Source of the DNA: Oscillospiraceae bacterium
GTDB taxonomy: Bacteria > Bacillota > Clostridia > Oscillospirales > Ruminococcaceae
Direction: 5' to 3'
NCBI GenBank assembly: GCA_022769565.1
Contig: JALEJQ010000104.1
Coordinates: 1-34,322, forward strand
DNA: 34,322 nucleotides
In this document: one piece after another, positions 24,620-32,889 of the stretch
Layout: each line of letters begins with the position of its first letter
Position numbering within the stretch: the stretch's first letter is position 1
Notes under the pieces: model-generated
Database searches by the model: none
Told to the model about the DNA's origin: nothing
Seen by the model: only the letters and a program-made list of their open reading frames with translations
Translations under genes and position numbers: made by a program

Positions 24620-26578
24620 ATGGATTCAAATAATAAAAAAATCAAGATAGCATTGGTTTCCGGAGGAATTGACAACGCTTATAATTCGGCGTTTGCCACT
24701 TACCTTGCAGGAGAATTTTCAAAATTTGATTTTCATATTATATGGTATCAGTCCATCGCCAATGAGGATGTTACCGGCAAGCCCCATGAAGTCGGTGAAA
24801 TGAACATATACAATCTTATAAATTACCGTATGATCGATGCGGTTATTATGCTTACATCGACTATGAAAAGCCCCAAAGCCAAGGAAGACGTTATTTCAAG
24901 AGCCGCAGAAAACGGCGTTCCCCTTATCTCCGTTGACGAGACAATTGACGGGGCTTATAACATTGCCTTTGACTACGAAGACAGCATTGAGGATCTTGTC
25001 AGACACGTTATTGAAAAGCACGGCGCAAAAAACATAAACTTTATAGGCGGAATGAAGGGCAATCCTCTTTCCGATTCAAGAGAAAATATATACCGAAGAG
25101 TGCTCGAAGAGCATAATATCCCCGTTGACGAAAAAAGGATAGGCTACGCTTATTTCTGGCACGAGCCTGCGGCGGATCTTTTTGAAAAATGGCACAAGGA
25201 AGGTCTTGTACCCGACGCTGTTGTCTGCGCCAATGACTCTATGGCAATAGGCGTATGCAACAAAGCGGCAGAGCTTGGATATAACATTCCCGAAGACCTG
25301 ATTGTAACGGGCGTTGATGGAATAGACGAAGCAATGACCTACGTTCCCTCTATGACAACGGCAAAAATAAACATAAAAGAGGCTTCAAAGCGCATCGTAG
25401 AGATAGTTTCACTTATACTTTCCGGAAAGCAGGAACCCTCAGGCTGTGAAAAGATAAAAGCGGAACGGATATATTCTCAGTCCTGCGGCTGCAAGCCCCT
25501 TACTGCGGCAAAAAAAGAAAACACCATAAAGCACTACCTTTATGAAGATATTAACAAATTCAAGGGCATGACCAAATCCTTTATAGACACTGCCGATGAA
25601 ATTGTAATAGACGCAGATTTTAACGTTACGGTGGAGCGTCTGCGGCTTTTCATGGAAAAGATATGGACAAAATCGGCATGGATATGTATATGCGATGACT
25701 TTATCTCAAAAATCGGTAATACCGAAGACGTTTATTCCGGCGGCAGCGGATTCCGCCGCGAAGGCTACAGCGAATATATCGGATACGGAATACAATACTG
25801 CTCCGGCGACAAAACATTAAAAAAGCTGCCTTTTTTCCGCACCTCCGAACTGCTCCCAAATATAGAAGAGGTTTTTGACAAATACCACAATATAACCTTA
25901 CAGCCCCTGCATTTTCAGGATAGGACCATCGGTTATATTGCAGTGGAGTTTGATCACTGTATGGGAAATTTCAGTATGCTCAACACCTTTGACTGCAGCG
26001 TAATAAGCCTTGTGCTTGAAAATGCGAGAGTTCAGTGCGAGCTGCGTTCCTTTGCAAAAATGCTGGAGGAAATGTATGTCCATGACCCCATGACAAAGCT
26101 GCTCAACCGCAGGGGCTTTTACAAGTTTGTGCCTAAGATATACGAAGACTGCGCTGCCGGCAAACAGGAGTTTATGATAGTTTCCGCAGACCTTGACAAT
26201 CTTAAGGGCATAAACGACAATTACGGTCACGCAGAGGGCGATAATGCTATCATAAAGATCGCCGAAGCCCTTACCAACGCTTCGGACGGAAGGTTCATTA
26301 CCGCACGTTTCGGCGGAGATGAATATGTAGCCGCAGGAATATGCCCCTCCGAGGAATTCAGCACGGAATATATAAACAAGATAAACAAGTATCTTGACGA
26401 ATACAATAAAAATTCGGGAAAGAACTATACCGTTGACGCAAGCTGCGGCGTTTACAAGGCGGTTCCCGCTCAGGGAGAAAGCCTTGACGAGTTTATTTCC
26501 GAAGCTGACGCCGTAATGTACAGCGTAAAAAAGCGCAGAAAAAAGGGCAGGCAGGAGCTTGCAAGGAAAAGAATGTAA
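24620..26578 (+). CDS. Cytosolic sugar-binding-protein-like sensor fused to GGDEF diguanylate cyclase, 652 aa
   Basis: Residues about 8-290 form a LacI/ribose-binding-protein type ligand domain (KIALVSGGIDNAYNS, PLISVDE, INFIGG, PDAVVCANDSMAIGV, IVTGVDGIDEA) without a DNA-binding helix-turn-helix and without a signal peptide. It ends in the Cys motif SQSCGCK. Residues about 300-480 look like a GAF-type or signalling linker. Residues about 490-650 are a GGDEF domain: DPMTKLLNRRGF, SADLDNLKGINDNYGHAEGD and the active-site loop RFGGDEY (565-569), predicted to make c-di-GMP. The product-inhibition RxxD site is absent at the usual position. It therefore probably senses an intracellular sugar-like ligand directly. 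An extended -10-like TGGTACACT at 24561-24569 may be its promoter. Confidence 0.88.
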   Translation: MDSNNKKIKIALVSGGIDNAYNSAFATYLAGEFSKFDFHIIWYQSIANEDVTGKPHEVGEMNIYNLINYRMIDAVIMLTSTMKSPKAKEDVISRAAENGVPLISVDETIDGAYNIAFDYEDSIEDLVRHVIEKHGAKNINFIGGMKGNPLSDSRENIYRRVLEEHNIPVDEKRIGYAYFWHEPAADLFEKWHKEGLVPDAVVCANDSMAIGVCNKAAELGYNIPEDLIVTGVDGIDEAMTYVPSMTTAKINIKEASKRIVEIVSLILSGKQEPSGCEKIKAERIYSQSCGCKPLTAAKKENTIKHYLYEDINKFKGMTKSFIDTADEIVIDADFNVTVERLRLFMEKIWTKSAWICICDDFISKIGNTEDVYSGGSGFRREGYSEYIGYGIQYCSGDKTLKKLPFFRTSELLPNIEEVFDKYHNITLQPLHFQDRTIGYIAVEFDHCMGNFSMLNTFDCSVISLVLENARVQCELRSFAKMLEEMYVHDPMTKLLNRRGFYKFVPKIYEDCAAGKQEFMIVSADLDNLKGINDNYGHAEGDNAIIKIAEALTNASDGRFITARFGGDEYVAAGICPSEEFSTEYINKINKYLDEYNKNSGKNYTVDASCGVYKAVPAQGESLDEFISEADAVMYSVKKRRKKGRQELARKRM

Positions 26579-26595
26579 TACTAATTAGTATAAAC

Positions 26596-26646
26596 AGACC
26601 CGACAGCAAAGTTGCTTTCATCACCACTCTGCTGTCGGGTCTTTGT
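26596..26646 (+). terminator. Terminator after the GGDEF gene
   Basis: AGACCCGACAGC (26596-26607) and GCTGTCGGGTCT (26631-26642) form a perfect 12-bp stem, then TTGTTC. The preceding bases from 26584 (ATTAGTATAA) are shared with the non-coding block at 132-157. Confidence 0.75.
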
Positions 26647-26688
26647 TCATCTGATGTGCGGCAAAATACAATATTTTTTGCAAACAAA

Positions 26689-26716
26689 TTGATAAATATT
26701 CGTATTTTGTTATAAT
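26689..26716 (+). promoter_or_regulatory. Sigma-A promoter of the CPBP gene
   Basis: TTGATA (26689-26694), 16 bases, TATAAT (26711-26716), leader of about 22 nt before ATG 26745. Confidence 0.75.
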
Positions 26717-26744
26717 TATAATATGTTCAGAAAGGATAGATAAT

Positions 26745-27554
26745 ATGAAAATCCTAAAAAAGATAGGCAGCTTTTTTTCGGCATTATCTCCCATATTTAC
26801 ATATCTGATAGTGAATATCTGTGTTATAATAGTTTTCTTAATAATATCAATGATTTTAAAATTACGTTCAAATTCATTTGATAATAACTTGGGGTTGGGA
26901 AATTTCGATTCCATAGCAGAGCTGGTCATAAACATTTCCTGCTTTATTGCAGCAATTGTTAAAATGAAACAGTATGACTATAAATTCAGTGATATTTCCC
27001 CCGTGAAGCAGAATTGGAAGGTGTATTTAACAGCGCTGCTGTTTATATCCGGAGCCGTCTTTGTTCTGGTTTTTATAAATTCACTATTCCTGAAGATAAC
27101 AGGTATTCCCTTAAGTCATCCTCCCGGAGAAATTTCAGGCTCGGAATTAACAAACATCCTTGCCTACCATCTGACGCTGCCCTTTGTCGAAGAACTTATT
27201 TTCAGAGGACTTATGGTAAAAAACTTTGAGAAAAAAGGGTTTCCGATTTTATTTTCGGCTTGTGCAATAACAATATCGTATGCTTTGCTCTACTCAAAAG
27301 AATATATGCTGTACATATTGCTTTTCGGTGCAATAATTATCTTTATACGTTACAGATTCGGCGATATAAAGCTTTGTATCCTGATCCAATTTACCGCAAA
27401 TCTGATACGCATTCTCATACTTCTTGCAAATGCGGAGCTGTACAACACAATTTTAAAAGTCGGCAGTGCTGTCGGAGTTGTTGTTGCCGCTGCGTCAATG
27501 TTCTTTATGATAAAATTTGCCTCCAAGCCTGCTGCTGCGAACAATGCAGACTGA
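26745..27554 (+). CDS. Divergent CPBP-family (Abi/CAAX-protease-like) membrane protein, 269 aa
   Basis: Integral membrane protein with about seven hydrophobic segments. Motif 1 of the CPBP intramembrane protease family, EELIFRG (149-155), is present in the right setting. The later metal/catalytic motifs are not: the usual FxxxH is replaced by a segment without His (ISYALLYSKEY, 177-187), and the usual HxxxN reads QFTAN (215-219), so His is replaced by Gln. Proteolytic activity is therefore doubtful. The gene is visibly more AT-rich than its neighbours, hinting at a different origin. Own promoter, AAAGGA ribosome site, and a shared terminator with the convergent yfcE. Family assignment rests mainly on motif 1. 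Confidence 0.75.
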   Translation: MKILKKIGSFFSALSPIFTYLIVNICVIIVFLIISMILKLRSNSFDNNLGLGNFDSIAELVINISCFIAAIVKMKQYDYKFSDISPVKQNWKVYLTALLFISGAVFVLVFINSLFLKITGIPLSHPPGEISGSELTNILAYHLTLPFVEELIFRGLMVKNFEKKGFPILFSACAITISYALLYSKEYMLYILLFGAIIIFIRYRFGDIKLCILIQFTANLIRILILLANAELYNTILKVGSAVGVVVAAASMFFMIKFASKPAAANNAD

Positions 27555-27577
27555 TAACACAACAATACAACACAAAA

Positions 27578-27613
27578 ACACCGCTGTCGGAAAATGGCAG
27601 CGGTGTATTTTTA
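27578..27613. terminator. Bidirectional terminator between CPBP gene and yfcE
   Basis: ACACCGCTG (27578-27586) pairs with CAGCGGTGT (27598-27606); TATTTTTAT follows on the plus strand and, read from the minus strand, a TTTTTGTG run follows the other arm. Confidence 0.85.
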
Positions 27614-28162
27614 TCAAGAGATCTTGTATGTTTCCTCCACTTCTGCGGTGAGGAGATCTTTTATTGTAAAAACGCCGTCCTCGTAGGTCATATAGCTTTT
27701 GCTCCTGCCCTCTTTCGGCAAGGCAACCGAGCCGGGATTGATATATGTGAACTCACCCAATGTATCAACGGTCTGAACGTGAGTATGCCCGTGTATCAGG
27801 ATGTCGCCCTTTCCGATAAGGGGCGGATTTTGCTTGTTATATATGTGACCGTGGGTGACGAAAACCGTTCTTCCCTCCAGGTAAAGCAGAGCGTAATCAG
27901 CCATTACGGGGAACTCCAGCACCATCTGGTCGACCTCGCTGTCGCAGTTGCCTCTTACGCAGAAAAGGCTGCTTTTCCGTTTGTTCAGCAGGCGTATGAC
28001 CTCCTTGGGCGCATAGCCTTCGGGCAGGTCGTTCCTGGGACCGTGGTAAAGTATATCTCCCAGCAGAATGAGCCGTTCCGCCTTTTCCTCGTCAAAGCGC
28101 TCCAACATTTTTTGGCAGGCGGGGTAAGAGCCGTGGATATCCGATGCAAACATCAGCTTCAT
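27614..28162 (-). CDS. yfcE: YfcE-type metallophosphodiesterase, 182 aa
   Basis: Calcineurin-like phosphoesterase fold with all metal-binding motifs: SDIHGS near the N-terminus, LLGDILYHG, RGNCDSE, VTHGH and HGHTHV. YfcE hydrolyses model phosphodiesters and needs Mn2+; its physiological substrate is unresolved. Length is that of E. coli YfcE. ATG at 28162; it starts 12 bases after the stop of the yfhO-like gene, so the two are one unit. Confidence 0.92.
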   Translation of the reverse strand: MKLMFASDIHGSYPACQKMLERFDEEKAERLILLGDILYHGPRNDLPEGYAPKEVIRLLNKRKSSLFCVRGNCDSEVDQMVLEFPVMADYALLYLEGRTVFVTHGHIYNKQNPPLIGKGDILIHGHTHVQTVDTLGEFTYINPGSVALPKEGRSKSYMTYEDGVFTIKDLLTAEVEETYKIS

Positions 28163-28174
28163 ATGTCCGCCCCC

Positions 28175-30877
28175 TTATATATCATAAAGTCTGTCCAGCA
28201 GCACCTTGCGCTTTCTGCGTTCAAGAACTGCGACGGTAACAACGATGATTATTCCTGCAAGGCTTATAATGATACCTGCCGCCATTCCCTTGGGGAAGAA
28301 GGACATTTCAACAGTGTGAGTACCCTTGCTTACGGGAATACCGATAAGTGCGTCCACAAGCTCCACAGGCTCCACCTTTTCGCCGTCCACCTTTATTGTC
28401 CAGCCCGGCTCCCACGAAATAGTGGTGAAAAGTATGCCGTCCTTGTCTGCGGTGACCGTTCCTTTAAGGTGATCCTCGCTAAATTCTTCAACCATAAGGG
28501 GATTTTCTTTAAGCTCGTTTATAGACTTTTGGAAGGCTTCTTCGTCCAGATAGTAGAAATACTCGTCTGCGAAAAGCACCTCGTTCTTTTCTTCCGTAAT
28601 GGTAGTTATAAGGGAAATTTTCTCCCCCTCGCTGAAACGTCCGAGAGTCTGAATAACCTTGTTGCCGCCCTCAAAATAGTAGTCCAGGAACTCCTTGTTG
28701 AGCCATACATTCACCTTGCGCTCATAGTTGGAGGGCAGATACATATATATCATATCCTCGGTGGGGGCGGTGAAAAGGAACTCAATGTGGGAGTTCTCCC
28801 CCTCTATTCTGGGAACGTACTTGGTGTGGGTGCCGTAGGTGGAGGGCTTGGCGTTTTCGGGAAGTATCTTGTCTATTTCGATCTGCCTGAAATACTCGTC
28901 CTTGGTGTCCTCAACAAGAGCGGAAAGGAGAACGTTCTGGCAGATGAACGGGTTATCACCTTCAAGAGAAACGTCAAGAATATCATTGCTTGCCATAAAC
29001 GCCACAGGCAGAGCGTAGGGGTTCTCGTAAACGTAGAAAATATCGGTATTGTCACCGTTGGCAAGAACCATTTTGTCATAATGCTTATTTTCGGCAGCGG
29101 TAATGTTTCCTTCCTCGTCAGGCTTTGCGGAGCCTTTCTCCATAACGTATCTTATGCCGAGAATAGTGTCGGTAACGTAGGTTGAGCCTTTGTATTTGAT
29201 ATAATGTCCGCCGTAGGAGAAGCCCAGCTTGTTAAGGAACTCTATGGGTGCGGAATTAAGGGTGGAGCTTGAATGGGAAATGCCGTAGGAACCGAATGCC
29301 ATAGCGTCGTTAACGGTGCGGTGGTAGTTTGATTCGATACGGTAAACGGGGTCGTCGTCCATTTCGTAAATTTTCTGAACTGTGTTCCGTCCGAGGGTGA
29401 TATAGCGGTTATAGGAGGCATTCTTGGAATAAACAACGTCCTTGTCTATCTGATACATTGTGTAAGCCGAGGATGTGGTAAGCTCCGCAATAAGGAAGAA
29501 CACTATTATTACGGGCACGGGCTTGATGTTGTAATGCTTCTTGTACATATAAAGGAGCAGAGCGTAAACTGCGCCCAGGAAGATCGTGAACCACACCGTT
29601 GCCAGCAGAGTAACGTTTTCAAGTCCCTGCTTGTCGATATAAAGCACATAGCCTGCCAGCAGGAAGAACATTCCGCCTATTTCCTTGTAGGTTATGCCCT
29701 CGATGCGCTCGAACGCCTGAGCAGCCATAAGAATGAGAACAAAGCTGCAGGTAAAGGAATAACGGTAGGGCAGCCAGTTAGGCACCTGAAAACCGTGCCA
29801 AACTATATCCACCGTGGACATATACATAGACAGCACCACCGACAGCGCAAGCAGTCCGCAGCCTATTTTCTTCCGCAGCTTTATGTTGCTGTTCATAAAG
29901 AAAAGAGGTATAAGGATTATTGTCAGAACGCTGCAGTAGACAACGGGCGAACCCTCGGGACGGCAGGTATCGTAAACGTTGGGCAGAAGATTTACAAAGA
30001 AATCAATGAAATCAAACTGGGTCTTCATTGTGAAATTCGGGTTTGAAAACTCGAACTTGCCAAGGCTCAGGGAATAATAAAGGGGTATGAGCAGCCACGC
30101 CGAGCAGACCGCCGCAAGAACGCCTCCGCAGGCAAACAGTGCGCCGCTTTTAAGGAAATTTGTGAACTTAAAGGGTACGGCTGTATCGGAAATGAAGAAA
30201 AAGTATGCGATAAAGTAAAGAATACTGAAAATTGCCAGCATCCAGCCGATATAGAAGTTTGCGACGAACATAAGGGCAAGGGGAATAAGGAAATACAGCC
30301 ACTTTTTCTCATCAACGGTCTTTTCGATGCCCTTGCAGATAAGGGGCAGATAGATAAGTCCGTCCAGCCACATGGGATCCATAAGCTGAACTATCATATA
30401 CGCCATAAGTGAATAGATAACAGAAAAGATAAGCGCCGTGCTGCCCGTCATTTTTTTATGGCGGTTAAGATAATGACACATTGAAACGCCTGCCGCACCT
30501 GCCTTGCACAGCTGCATTATCATAATTGAGCCTGTCATCATCCATCTTGGCAGCAGCATAACGATAAGTGTGAAAGGACTTGCCAGATAGTAGGCAAAAA
30601 TTCCTATTATTTCACCCGAAAGGTTGCGGCTCCAGGAATTGACAAGGCTTCCCCTGCCCCAGAATGCGTCACGGAGATTCTCAAAGTAATAAACATACTG
30701 TCCGTTCAGGTCAAGAACAAGCACCGATTCCTTGCCCCAAGGGTAGACCCCGAAAATGGCATAGGCTATATAAAGCACCACAACAGGGATAAAGAAAGCG
30801 AAAATGTATATTCTTTTGCTGTATAAAAAGGTTTTTAAATCAAATTTAAGCGAAATAGGAGCTTTATTATCCTTCAA
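28175..30877 (-). CDS. YfhO-family large membrane protein, 900 aa
   Basis: Large polytopic protein with about 12-14 membrane helices in the first 480 residues (for example IYIFAFFIPVVVLYIAYAIFG and LDLNGQYVYYF after TM1, typical of YfhO), an extracellular domain of about 350 residues, and a final TM segment (AGIIISLAGIIIVVTVAVLE) followed by RRKRK. The late block SWEPGWTIKVDGEKV...GIPVSKGTHTVEM is also characteristic. In Bacillus-type Firmicutes YfhO is linked to glycosylation of lipoteichoic acid outside the membrane; a GT-C-like role is likely here but the polymer is unknown. Start: TTG at 30877 with GGAAAGGACGG seven bases upstream; no ATG fits. Confidence 0.9.
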   Translation of the reverse strand: MKDNKAPISLKFDLKTFLYSKRIYIFAFFIPVVVLYIAYAIFGVYPWGKESVLVLDLNGQYVYYFENLRDAFWGRGSLVNSWSRNLSGEIIGIFAYYLASPFTLIVMLLPRWMMTGSIMIMQLCKAGAAGVSMCHYLNRHKKMTGSTALIFSVIYSLMAYMIVQLMDPMWLDGLIYLPLICKGIEKTVDEKKWLYFLIPLALMFVANFYIGWMLAIFSILYFIAYFFFISDTAVPFKFTNFLKSGALFACGGVLAAVCSAWLLIPLYYSLSLGKFEFSNPNFTMKTQFDFIDFFVNLLPNVYDTCRPEGSPVVYCSVLTIILIPLFFMNSNIKLRKKIGCGLLALSVVLSMYMSTVDIVWHGFQVPNWLPYRYSFTCSFVLILMAAQAFERIEGITYKEIGGMFFLLAGYVLYIDKQGLENVTLLATVWFTIFLGAVYALLLYMYKKHYNIKPVPVIIVFFLIAELTTSSAYTMYQIDKDVVYSKNASYNRYITLGRNTVQKIYEMDDDPVYRIESNYHRTVNDAMAFGSYGISHSSSTLNSAPIEFLNKLGFSYGGHYIKYKGSTYVTDTILGIRYVMEKGSAKPDEEGNITAAENKHYDKMVLANGDNTDIFYVYENPYALPVAFMASNDILDVSLEGDNPFICQNVLLSALVEDTKDEYFRQIEIDKILPENAKPSTYGTHTKYVPRIEGENSHIEFLFTAPTEDMIYMYLPSNYERKVNVWLNKEFLDYYFEGGNKVIQTLGRFSEGEKISLITTITEEKNEVLFADEYFYYLDEEAFQKSINELKENPLMVEEFSEDHLKGTVTADKDGILFTTISWEPGWTIKVDGEKVEPVELVDALIGIPVSKGTHTVEMSFFPKGMAAGIIISLAGIIIVVTVAVLERRKRKVLLDRLYDI

Positions 30878-30926
30878 AGCAAAACCGTCCTTTCCTTAAT
30901 AACAAAAATTAAAGCATACACTTATT

Positions 30927-30955
30927 ATTATACAAGTATTCTGCAGTTTTTACAA
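30927..30955 (-). promoter_or_regulatory. Sigma-A promoter of yfhO-yfcE
   Basis: Minus strand: TTGTAA (30955-30950), 17 bases, TATAAT (30932-30927). Predicted start near 30920, leader about 43 nt. Confidence 0.7.
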
Positions 30956-31070
30956 TAGTTTTCGCATAATTTCGGTATTTTGCCCACGAAATAACCTGTT
31001 ATTATTTTTGCCGCAAAAACTTCCTGATATTTCATATGTGCAAAGCCAACAAAAACCGGCTCTGAAACGG

Positions 31071-31099
31071 TTGATTTTTTCATAAAAATATGCTATGAT
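31071..31099 (+). promoter_or_regulatory. Sigma-A promoter of HPr
   Basis: TTGATT (31071-31076), 17 bases, TATGAT (31094-31099) with an extended-10 TGC in front. Leader of about 80 nt. Confidence 0.7.
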
Positions 31100-31185
31100 T
31101 AATGTAACGGCATAAATGGGGGACGTATTAAAAACCGGCACACGGAAATACTAATAAAACTATGTAAAAACGAAAGGATATTGCT

Positions 31186-31446
31186 ATGATAGAATTTACT
31201 TACACTATGAACGACCCTCTGGGACTTCACGCCCGTCCGGCAGGTCAGCTTGCCAAAAAAGCAGCAGAGTTCAAAAGTACCGTTACCGTTGTAAAAGGTG
31301 AAAAATCAGCCGACACACGCCGCATTATGGCGCTTATGGGTCTTGGCGTAAAGGGCGGAGATACTATTACCCTGCGTGTGGAGGGCGAAGACGAGCAGAC
31401 CGCTTCCGCCGCAGTAAAGGAATTTCTTGAAACCAATAAATACTGA
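31186..31446 (+). CDS. HPr-like phosphocarrier protein without the regulatory Ser46, 86 aa
   Basis: Small PTS phosphocarrier fold. The active-site loop GLHARPAG is intact with His15, which accepts phosphate from enzyme I. In the second helix, where Firmicute HPr has Ser46 in a KSIMG-type sequence, this protein reads RRIMA: residue 46 is Arg. It therefore should not be a substrate of HPr kinase/phosphorylase and could not form the usual HPr(Ser-P)-CcpA complex. Length is standard. GAAAGGA ribosome site, own promoter and terminator. It may be the general HPr of an organism without that control, or a second specialised HPr. Confidence 0.92.
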   Translation: MIEFTYTMNDPLGLHARPAGQLAKKAAEFKSTVTVVKGEKSADTRRIMALMGLGVKGGDTITLRVEGEDEQTASAAVKEFLETNKY

Positions 31447-31475
31447 GCGGATTTTTTCCCGATAAATAAGAACGG

Positions 31476-31516
31476 CGCAGTTCACACCCCGTCTTGGTGT
31501 GAACTGCGTCTTTTTT
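31476..31516 (+). terminator. Terminator of the HPr gene
   Basis: CGCAGTTCACACC (31476-31488) and GGTGTGAACTGCG (31496-31508) form a perfect 13-bp stem with a 7-base loop, followed by TCTTTTTTA. The T-run overlaps the stop codon of the convergent gph. Confidence 0.92.
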
Positions 31517-32165
31517 ATCCGAGTATGATATTTTCTATATCCTCGGCTTTTGCGGCAATTACCTTTGCTCCGTGGGCTTCAAGAAATTCCCGTCCACGGA
31601 ATCCCCATTCAACACCGATGCAGTCCATTTCCGCATTCTTCGCCGTTTCAATGTCAACATCGGAATCGCCTATGTACACCGATTCTTTATTTGAAACACC
31701 AAGCCTTCTCAGCACCTCGTTCACCGAATCGGGCGCAGGCTTTTTTCTTATCCCTTCACGCTCCCCTACAGCAAGATCGAACATTCCCGGGAAATAACGG
31801 GCGCAAAGCTCCTGTACGCCGTAATCTGCCTTGTTGGAAACTACCGCCGTAAGACATCCGGAATCCTTCAGCCTGCCCAGAAGCTCTGTTATCCCGTCAT
31901 AGGGTCTTGTCTTGTCGGCGCAGTGTGCCTTGTAGTGTGCGGTAAAGCAGCTGTGTACCTTATCAATGGCGGCGGTATCCGTTCCTGCAGGTACACCTCT
32001 TTCAATGAGCTTTCTTATGCCGTTGCCAACGAAATTCCTTACCTCGTCAATGCTTCTTTCGGGGAAGCCGGAGCTTCTCAGCGCAAAATTAAGGCTGTCC
32101 GCAAGGTCGTCAAGGGTGTTAAGTATCGTTCCGTCAAGGTCAAATACCGCAAGCTTGTATCTCAT
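31515..32165 (-). CDS. gph: HAD-family phosphatase, phosphoglycolate phosphatase-like (Gph), 216 aa
   Basis: HAD motif I FDLDGT (Asp9 nucleophile, Asp11), motif II VVSNK, the conserved Lys in RKKPAPD and motif IV YIGDSDVD, with a helical cap of the Gph/PgmB type between motifs I and II. The best general label is phosphoglycolate phosphatase (2-phosphoglycolate to glycolate), but this family also contains pyrophosphatases and sugar-phosphate phosphatases, so the substrate is an inference. Start: ATG 32165 sharing one base with the gntR stop (TGATG), behind AAAGGCGG; a GTG one codon earlier is possible. Last gene of the lrgA-lrgB-gntR-gph unit, which supports a carboxylic acid product. Confidence 0.82.
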   Translation of the reverse strand: MRYKLAVFDLDGTILNTLDDLADSLNFALRSSGFPERSIDEVRNFVGNGIRKLIERGVPAGTDTAAIDKVHSCFTAHYKAHCADKTRPYDGITELLGRLKDSGCLTAVVSNKADYGVQELCARYFPGMFDLAVGEREGIRKKPAPDSVNEVLRRLGVSNKESVYIGDSDVDIETAKNAEMDCIGVEWGFRGREFLEAHGAKVIAAKAEDIENIILG

Positions 32166-32869
32166 CACTTTATCCGCCTTTCCATTTCAAGTTTGCTAAG
32201 CTCACGGTCGGCTATGTCGTAATGATAATCTATTGCACGGCAGCAGGCGGCAAAATCGCCCTCCCCGAGAGCCTTTACAATAAGCCTGTGAGCGTTTTTA
32301 AGCTGTCCTTTTACATCCTCCGCAGCATTGCTGAGAGCCTTGTTTATCCAGCGGCGGTAGATCTTTGCCACCGCATCAAGAATGGTTATCCAAAGGCTGT
32401 TTTCCGTAGCTTTCACCAGCAGAAAATGGAATTCTTCGTCAAGAAGCACAAGCTCGCAGTTACCTGCGGCGTTGTCCGACTTATGGAGCACCGCCGAAAT
32501 TTTCGGTTCCCACCTGCTGAAGCTGCCGCTGTCGATTATTTCCCTGCAGACAGCCTTTTCCATATTTCTGCGGAAGGAACAAACCTCGCTGCGGTTGGTA
32601 CGCTTTATAAGCAGCATCATTTCAATGGTTTCGGAAATGGTCTCCGAAGCGTTGCAGGAAAGATAGCTTCCCGAGCCTACACGGCTTTCCACGACCCCCA
32701 TATTTTCAAGGCTGCGCAGCGCTTCTCTTATGGAATTGCGGCTTATGGAAAGTGTTTCGGCAATGCTGCGCTCCGAGGGCAGCTTTTGCCCCTCTGTAAT
32801 TTCTCCGCTTTCTATAAGGCTGCAGAGGTAATCCACCGCCCTGTGATATTCCCTGCTTTTTTCCGTCAT
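32165..32869 (-). CDS. FadR/FCD-type GntR transcriptional regulator, 234 aa
   Basis: N-terminal winged helix-turn-helix (about 10-70) with PSERSIAETLSISRNSIREALRSLE. C-terminal all-helical FCD domain (about 90-225) with the probable metal ligands Asp144, His148 (DEEFHFLL), His194 (NAHRLI) and His216 (IDYHYD). FCD regulators of this kind, such as PdhR, LldR and GlcC, bind small carboxylates (pyruvate, lactate, glycolate) through a metal and usually release DNA or activate on binding. AGGAGGGG ribosome site. It follows lrgB by 20 bases and its stop overlaps gph. The palindrome at 33959-33989 in front of lrgA has the expected operator core, so autoregulation is likely. Confidence 0.9.
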   Translation of the reverse strand: MTEKSREYHRAVDYLCSLIESGEITEGQKLPSERSIAETLSISRNSIREALRSLENMGVVESRVGSGSYLSCNASETISETIEMMLLIKRTNRSEVCSFRRNMEKAVCREIIDSGSFSRWEPKISAVLHKSDNAAGNCELVLLDEEFHFLLVKATENSLWITILDAVAKIYRRWINKALSNAAEDVKGQLKNAHRLIVKALGEGDFAACCRAIDYHYDIADRELSKLEMERRIK

Positions 32870-32889
32870 AAGTCCCCTCCTATATAATG

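Larger units (their letters stand above)
30878..31185. other. Divergent intergenic region between yfhO-like gene and HPr gene
   Basis: About 308 bases without a gene. It holds the minus-strand promoter of the yfhO unit, the plus-strand promoter of HPr and an AT-rich middle. No operator-like palindrome was recognised. Confidence 0.6.

Noticed and set aside
27260-29185. 641-codon open frame on the plus strand
   Set aside because: It lies opposite yfcE and the yfhO-like gene, has a Cys/His-rich composition typical of antisense frames, and no ribosome site.
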